This document shows positions 6,687-10,594 of a DNA stretch of 10,594 bases, piece by piece. The notes under the pieces were generated by a model. That model did no database searches. It saw only the letters and a list, made by a program, of their open reading frames with translations, and had not been told where the DNA came from. A program made the position numbers and the translations under genes. Position 1 is the stretch's first letter; every line of letters begins with the position of its first letter. This stretch comes from JBHHZM01 sp046758065. Lineage in GTDB: Bacteria > Pseudomonadota > Alphaproteobacteria > JAAXGF01. The DNA is taken from positions 1-10,594 of the forward strand of contig JBHHZM010000107.1 in NCBI GenBank assembly GCA_046758065.1, written 5' to 3'.

Positions 6687-6791
6687 GGTGTTCTCACCTC
6701 ACGTCTGTAGTGCGAACTGCCTTGCCAATCGGCGGCGGTCTTGCGGCGCGGTTCGCGGCGATTGCGTCCGCCGCCCCTGTGGCGTAAGATT

Positions 6792-6806
6792 GTTACATAT
6801 AGTAAC
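6792..6806. promoter_or_regulatory. Candidate HxlR operator, dyad GTTAC-N5-GTAAC
   Basis: The sequence GTTACATATAGTAAC is a perfect 5-bp inverted repeat around a 5-bp AT-only spacer. It is 83 bases before the hxlR start and 106 bases before doxX. Its size and AT-rich centre fit the short dyads bound by HxlR/YodB/QorR-type dimers (family knowledge). It covers the -10-like TATAGT. That this regulator binds here is inference from position. Confidence 0.6.
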
Positions 6807-6823
6807 TGATTTCGATTGAAAAG

Positions 6824-6842
6824 TAGGTACCGTTAGGTAACT
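6824..6842. promoter_or_regulatory. Second candidate operator: TAGGTA direct repeat and GTTA-GG-TAAC dyad
   Basis: TAGGTA occurs at 6824-6829 and again at 6834-6839, exactly 10 bp (about one helical turn) apart. The second copy is part of the compact dyad GTTAGGTAAC (6832-6841). GTAACT at 6837-6842 repeats the right half-site of the first dyad (6802-6807) 35 bp downstream. It may be an auxiliary site for the same regulator. This is weaker than the first site because the spacing differs. Confidence 0.35.
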
Positions 6843-6845
6843 AAG

Positions 6846-6878
6846 ATGTTTGCTTCCATGCCTGAAGGTCCGCAATGA
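6846..6878 (+). other. Possible 10-codon leader ORF overlapping the hxlR start
   Basis: ATG at 6846 opens MFASMPEGPQ followed by TGA at 6876-6878. This stop overlaps the hxlR ATG (6875-6877) as ATGA, the same junction type used between true genes in this window. No clear Shine-Dalgarno precedes it, and ten codons can arise by chance, so translation is unproven. Confidence 0.2.
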
Positions 6879-7261
6879 CCGCGTTCGAGCGTTCCGGGCC
6901 GAGGCGATGTCCCTCGGCGCTTCCGCAGAGCGCGATGGGCTGCCCGATGGATTCGCTCTTGCGGCTGCTGATGGGGCCGTGGACGACCTATCTGCTCTGG
7001 GTTCTGCGCTGCCGCGGGCCGTTGCGTTTCGGCGCGCTCAAACGCGAGGTGGCGGGGATTTCGGCCAAGGTCCTGACCGAGCGCCTGCGCATGCTCGAAC
7101 GCGCGGGCGTCGTTTACCGCGACCACAAGCCGACGATCCCGCCGCAGGTGACCTATGGACTGACACCGCGGGGCGACGAGCTTGGCGGCGTGCTCGATTC
7201 CCTCGACGCCATCGCCCGGCGCTGGCGTGCCGAGCAAACAGGGGAGCGCCCGGGGTCTTGA
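6875..7261 (+). CDS. HxlR-family winged-helix transcriptional regulator
   Basis: This 128-residue DNA-binding protein has the HxlR core: CPMDSLLRLLMGPWT (23-37), a winged HTH (about 38-95) with GPLRFGALKREVAGIS as first helices and ERLRMLERAGVVYRD leading to the wing, then VTYGLTPRGDEL and a C-terminal dimer helix. C23 is the conserved family cysteine that senses electrophiles or oxidants in members such as YodB, HypR and QorR. C12 and C46 are additional cysteines. The family usually represses a divergent oxidoreductase, here doxX-wrbA. The ATG at 6875 is favoured by GAAGG at 6864-6868; ATG 6935 would give a 108-residue protein that also keeps C23. The stop TGA (7259-7261) overlaps the TTG start of the amidohydrolase gene, so the two are probably coupled. 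Confidence 0.92.
   Translation: MTAFERSGPRRCPSALPQSAMGCPMDSLLRLLMGPWTTYLLWVLRCRGPLRFGALKREVAGISAKVLTERLRMLERAGVVYRDHKPTIPPQVTYGLTPRGDELGGVLDSLDAIARRWRAEQTGERPGS
7241..7246 (+). promoter_or_regulatory. Ribosome binding site for the TTG-start amidohydrolase
   Basis: GGGGAG inside the end of hxlR lies 11 bases before the TTG at 7258. It supports that start over the much longer upstream-open frame, whose extra N-terminal residues overlap hxlR and show no family likeness. Confidence 0.5.
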
Positions 7262-8718
7262 AAGGGACCTACGATCTTGTGGTGCGCGGCGGCGAGGTGA
7301 TCGACGGCAGCGGCGCCGGGCGTTTTGCGGCCGACGTCGGCGTTCGGGACGGACTCATCGCGGCGCTCGGCGATCTCGGCGAGGCCGGCACGGGGCGCGA
7401 GATCGACGCTTCGGGGCGCATCGTCGCGCCGGGGTTCATCGACGTTCATACCCACGACGACGGCGTGCTACTGTCTCGGCCCGGCATGGCACCCAAGACG
7501 AGTCAGGGCGTGACCACGGTGATCGCCGGCAACTGCGGGGTGAGTCTCGCGCCGCTCGCGCTCGCCGGCCGGCTACCGCCGCCGCTCGATCTCGTCGCCG
7601 ACGAAAGCCTGTACCGCTTCGCCGATTTCGGCGGCTATCTCGACGCCCTCGATGCGGCCCCGCCGGCGGTCAACGCCGCGTTTCTGGTTGGTCATTCGAC
7701 GCTCCGCGTCGGCGCGCTCGACGCCCTCGATCGTCCGGCGACCGAAACCGAAATCGCCGTGATGCGCGAACGGCTCGAAGACGCGCTCGACGTCGGGGCG
7801 CTGGGTCTTTCCACCGGCCTGTTCTACAAGCCCGCGCGGGCCGCGCCGACCGGCGAGGTGATCGCGCTTGCGCAAGCGCTCGCGCCCGTGGGCGGCGTCT
7901 ATACGACGCATATGCGCGACGAGAGCGACCATGTGACCGAGGCGCTCGAAGAAGCGTTCGCCATCGGCCGCGCCGCCGGGGTTAAGGTGGTGATCTCGCA
8001 CCACAAGGTGCAGGGCGTGCGGAATTTCGGTCGCACCCGCGAGACGCTGGCGCTGATCGAGCGGGCGCGCGAACGCCAAAAGGTCGCGCTCGACGTCTAC
8101 CCCTACACCGCGTCTTCGACGGTCCTGTCGCCGGAAAGCGCCGCGCTCGCCGCGCGCACGATCGTCACCTGGTCGAAGGCGATGCCCGGGATGGCCGGTC
8201 GCGACCTCGACGAGATCGCCGATGCGCTCGGCGTCGGCAAGGACGCGGCGATCGAACGGCTTCAGCCCGCCGGCGCGGTCTACTTCTCGATGGACGAGAA
8301 CGACGTGCGGCGCGTGCTCGGCTTCGCGGGCGCGATGGTCGGCTCCGACGGCCTGCCCAACGACGAGCACCCCCACCCGCGACTGTGGGGCGCTTTCCCC
8401 CGCGTGCTCGGTCGTTACAGCCGCGAGCTCGGGCTTTTCGACCTCGAACAGGCGGTCCACCGCATGACCGGTCTTCCGGCGGCCGAGTTCGAACTCGCGG
8501 GACGCGGCAGGATCGAGGTCGGCGCGACCGCCGATCTCGTGGTCTTCGACGCCGACCGGATCATCGACCGCGCCAGTTTCGAGGCTCCGACCGAGCCGGC
8601 GGCGGGGATCGACGTCGTTCTCGTCAACGGCGAGGCGGTCTGGTGCGACGGCCGCCCCACCGGCGCCCGCCCCGGTCGGGTGCTGAGGCGGCAGGCGTTA
8701 CAGCGGGCGGCGACGTAA
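7258..8718 (+). CDS. N-acyl-D-amino-acid deacylase (D-aminoacylase), amidohydrolase superfamily
   Basis: From a TTG at 7258 the protein is 486 residues, the normal size for D-aminoacylases, and begins KGTYDLVVRGGEVIDGSG just after the start, as family members do. Metal and active-site positions are in place: H64 and H66 in DVHTHDD, C93 in GNCGVS, H218 in TTHMRDE, H248/H249 in ISHHK and D364 in GSDGLPNDEHPHPR. A C-terminal small beta domain ends with GATADLVVFD and VLVNGEAV. Family reaction: zinc-dependent hydrolysis of N-acyl-D-amino acids to D-amino acids and a carboxylate; the exact acyl and side-chain preference cannot be read here. It is cytosolic with no signal peptide. The TTGA overlap with hxlR suggests shared expression with the redox regulator, which is unusual. 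Related N-acyl-D-Glu/Asp deacylases cannot be excluded. Confidence 0.9.
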   Translation: MKGTYDLVVRGGEVIDGSGAGRFAADVGVRDGLIAALGDLGEAGTGREIDASGRIVAPGFIDVHTHDDGVLLSRPGMAPKTSQGVTTVIAGNCGVSLAPLALAGRLPPPLDLVADESLYRFADFGGYLDALDAAPPAVNAAFLVGHSTLRVGALDALDRPATETEIAVMRERLEDALDVGALGLSTGLFYKPARAAPTGEVIALAQALAPVGGVYTTHMRDESDHVTEALEEAFAIGRAAGVKVVISHHKVQGVRNFGRTRETLALIERARERQKVALDVYPYTASSTVLSPESAALAARTIVTWSKAMPGMAGRDLDEIADALGVGKDAAIERLQPAGAVYFSMDENDVRRVLGFAGAMVGSDGLPNDEHPHPRLWGAFPRVLGRYSRELGLFDLEQAVHRMTGLPAAEFELAGRGRIEVGATADLVVFDADRIIDRASFEAPTEPAAGIDVVLVNGEAVWCDGRPTGARPGRVLRRQALQRAAT

Positions 8719-8753
8719 CAGGCGCTCCGCAACCCGCCGCCCCCAAATCACGC

Positions 8754-10454
8754 TTAGGCGTTCTTCCCTCGACCGCGCTTTGCCTGTGCGTCCTCGCGGA
8801 TGGCGGAGAGCGTCGTGCGCGGGGTGATCGCTTCCGGATCGAGCCTGAGTTCGATCACCGCGCAGCGACCGGCGTCGAGCGCGCGCTCGAGCGCGGGTGC
8901 GAAGTCCTGCGTGCGCTCGATCGTCTCGCCGTGGGCGCCGAAACTCCTCGCCCAGGCGGCGAAGTCGGGGTTGACGAGATCGGTGGCGATGGTTCGTCCG
9001 GGGTAGCTGCGTTCCTGGTGCATGCGGATGGTGCCGTAAATCCCGTTGTTGACCAGCAGGATCACCGGCGCCACGCCGTGGCGCAGCGCGGTGGCGATCT
9101 CCTGGCCGGTCATCAGCGCGCCGCCGTCGCCGACCAGGCAGATGACCGGACGCTCGGGCTCGGCGAGCTTGGCGGCGATCGCCGCGGGCACGCCGTAGCC
9201 CATCGCGCCGCAGGTCGGACCGAGCTGGCTGCGGAAGCGCGAGTAACGGTAGAAGCGATGACCCCAGGCGGCGAAGTTGCCACCGTCGGTGCAGACGATA
9301 GCCTCGGGCGCGAGACGTTCGTGCAGTTCGGCGACGATGGCGCCCAGGTCGAGCGCGCCGGGGATCGGCCCCGGCTCGATCCAGGCGAGGTAATCGCGCC
9401 GGGCCTCGGTGGTCCACGCAGACCAGGGCGCGGCGTCGAGCGGGGAAACCGTGCGCGCGGCCGCGGCGAACGCGCCGGGGGAAACGGCGATGGCGAGGTC
9501 CGGACGGTAGACGCGCCCGATCTCCTCCGCGCCGGGGTGAACATGGACCAGCGTCTGCCGGGGGCGGGGCGGCGTCGGCAGGGTATAGGTCTGCGTCGTC
9601 GCCTCGCCTAAGCGGGCGCCGACGACGATCAGCAGATCGGCCGCGGCAATGCGCGCGGCGAGCGCCGGATTGATCCCGAGCCCGACATCGCCGGCGTAAC
9701 AGGGGTGGTCGTTGTCGAACAGATCCTGGCAGCGGAAGCTGGCGCCGGCGGGCAGCGCGAAGGCCTCGGCGAAGGCGACGATGTCGGCCGCGGCGGTGGC
9801 GTCCCAGCCACCGCCGCCGACCAGCAGAAAGGGACGCTCGGCGGCGGCAAGCAGACGGCGAAACGCGACCATCGCGTCGCCGTCGGGAACGGGACGGCCG
9901 AGGCGGAAAGGGCCGGCGTCGGCGACCGCGGCGCGCTCGCGCAGCATGTCCTCGGGGATTCCCAGCACCACCGGCCCCGGCCGCCCGACGCAAGCGGTGT
10001 GGAAGGCGCGGTTTAGCATTTCGGGAATCCGCTCCGCCGAGTCGATCTCAGTCGCCCATTTCGTCGTCGACCCGAACATCGCCGCGACGTCGATCTCCTG
10101 GAACGCCTCGCGACCGCGGTAGTCTCGCCCGACCTGGCCGACGAACAGCACCATCGGCGTCGAGTCCTGGAAGGCGGTGTGCACGCCGATCGCCGCGTTG
10201 CAGGCGCCGGGGCCGCGGGTCACGAAACAGACGCCGGGCCTGCCCGTCAGCTTGCCATGGGCCTCGGCCATGAAGGCGGCGCCGCTCTCGTGCCGGCAGG
10301 TAATCAGGCGGACGGCGGCGCGCGCGTCGTAGAAGGCGTCGAGCGCGGCGAGGAAGCTTTCGCCCGGCACGCAGAAGGCGGTGTCAACTCCGTGAATCCT
10401 GAGCGCGTCGACGAGGATTTGCCCGCCCGTGCGGTCGCGCGCCTGTTCGTTCAT
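8754..10454 (-). CDS. Thiamine-diphosphate-dependent enzyme, acetolactate-synthase-like
   Basis: The 566-residue protein has the three-domain ThDP layout: N-terminal Pyr domain (about 8-175) with the catalytic-type glutamate E32 in VPGES; central FAD/NAD-like domain (about 195-330, with LLVGGGG at 210-216 and LLIVVGARLGE at 274-284); and PP domain (about 370-545) with the Mg-ThDP motif GDGG...VNN (442-470). Best match in memory is the ilvB/AHAS large-subunit superfamily. However, the segment after the ThDP motif reads YGTIRMHQERSYPG, where true acetohydroxyacid synthases carry a conserved Trp, and no ilvN small subunit is present. Reaction is therefore probably a 2-oxoacid decarboxylation or carboligation with unknown substrate rather than branched-chain synthesis. 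The ATG at 10452-10454 has an excellent ribosome binding site. The gene converges with the amidohydrolase (35-base gap). Confidence 0.9.
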   Translation of the reverse strand: MNEQARDRTGGQILVDALRIHGVDTAFCVPGESFLAALDAFYDARAAVRLITCRHESGAAFMAEAHGKLTGRPGVCFVTRGPGACNAAIGVHTAFQDSTPMVLFVGQVGRDYRGREAFQEIDVAAMFGSTTKWATEIDSAERIPEMLNRAFHTACVGRPGPVVLGIPEDMLRERAAVADAGPFRLGRPVPDGDAMVAFRRLLAAAERPFLLVGGGGWDATAAADIVAFAEAFALPAGASFRCQDLFDNDHPCYAGDVGLGINPALAARIAAADLLIVVGARLGEATTQTYTLPTPPRPRQTLVHVHPGAEEIGRVYRPDLAIAVSPGAFAAAARTVSPLDAAPWSAWTTEARRDYLAWIEPGPIPGALDLGAIVAELHERLAPEAIVCTDGGNFAAWGHRFYRYSRFRSQLGPTCGAMGYGVPAAIAAKLAEPERPVICLVGDGGALMTGQEIATALRHGVAPVILLVNNGIYGTIRMHQERSYPGRTIATDLVNPDFAAWARSFGAHGETIERTQDFAPALERALDAGRCAVIELRLDPEAITPRTTLSAIREDAQAKRGRGKNA

Positions 10455-10594
10455 GGTGCCCTCTCCCCGTTCGCTTTTCGCCCCGGCATCCTGTCATAGC
10501 CTCCCGCCGGGCCGGAAGCTAGAGCGAGATGTGATGAGATAGAACCATTCTGACGGAGCGCATTTGCGACAAGGTCAAGGGGTTTGGCGCCGCC
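10455..10594 (-). promoter_or_regulatory. 5' flank and ribosome binding site of the ThDP enzyme
   Basis: On the minus strand GGGGAGAG (10461-10468) lies 6 bases before the ATG, a strong Shine-Dalgarno that fixes the start. Further out, a lone TTGACC (complement of 10573-10578) resembles a -35 box, but no -10-like hexamer follows at 16-18 bases. I see no terminator and no other gene in these 140 bases. Confidence 0.5.

Larger units (their letters stand above)
6687..6874. promoter_or_regulatory. Divergent regulatory region between doxX-wrbA and hxlR
   Basis: This 188-base gap has two parts. Bases 6687-6780 are GC-rich and form the leader of doxX. Bases 6785-6860 are markedly AT-rich compared with the rest of the window and should hold the promoters. 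TATAGT at 6798-6803 on the + strand (5 of 6 matches to the -10 consensus) and TACTAT at 6800-6805 on the - strand are overlapping -10 candidates for the two directions. Neither has a good -35 box. Both lie inside the dyad described separately, so a bound regulator would block both promoters. Confidence 0.55.

Noticed and set aside
5814..6710. 298-codon + strand frame opposite wrbA and doxX
   Set aside because: It is a shadow of two well-supported minus-strand genes, each with family motifs and a good ribosome binding site.
8719..8753. Possible terminator in the 35-base gap between convergent amidohydrolase and ThDP genes
   Set aside because: No stem of useful length and no T-run is visible.
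8385..9611. 408-codon + strand frame running from the amidohydrolase into the ThDP gene
   Set aside because: It straddles two real genes in the wrong frame or strand and has no recognisable domain.

Overview
The window is very GC-rich, with strong GC bias at third codon positions, tightly overlapping genes, GTG/TTG starts and alphaproteobacterial-looking gene families. I infer an alphaproteobacterium, possibly of the Rhodospirillales type. This rests on codon style and gene content only, because there is no rRNA or marker gene here. I see no insertion sequence, CRISPR array, tRNA or phage gene.

Region 1 (1-60) holds the last 19 codons of an upstream gene whose tail resembles DsbA-fold 2-hydroxychromene-2-carboxylate isomerases. 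Region 2 (237-5603, + strand) is one compact seven-gene operon. It opens with a complete partner-switching signalling set: a GAF-SpoIIE/RsbU-type PP2C phosphatase, an RsbW-like GHKL serine kinase, and a STAS protein with an intact DSSG phosphorylation loop. It continues without a break into an MCE/Mla-type lipid ABC transporter: MlaE permease, MlaF ATPase, an MCE (MlaD-like) protein with a long helical tail, and a PqiC-like auxiliary lipoprotein. Overlaps of 8 and 4 bp, gaps of 14, 1 and 16 bp, and a final 4-bp overlap indicate a single transcript. The Mla complex normally contains a STAS subunit (MlaB) bound to MlaF, and here the STAS gene sits exactly between the phosphatase/kinase pair and mlaE. 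The most interesting reading is therefore that reversible STAS phosphorylation gates lipid transport. This is inference.

Region 3 (5616-7261) is a redox or electrophile-response cassette. A leftward doxX-wrbA pair (membrane DoxX protein, FMN quinone reductase) diverges from a rightward HxlR-family regulator. The AT-rich intergenic segment carries a clean GTTAC-N5-GTAAC dyad and a second related site. The hxlR stop codon overlaps a TTG start of a D-aminoacylase-type amidohydrolase (7258-8718), so the two are probably translationally coupled.

Region 4 (8754-10454, - strand) is a convergent gene for a thiamine-diphosphate enzyme of the acetolactate synthase superfamily, whose substrate is unclear. 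The last 140 bases contain its ribosome binding site and 5' flank, with no convincing promoter.
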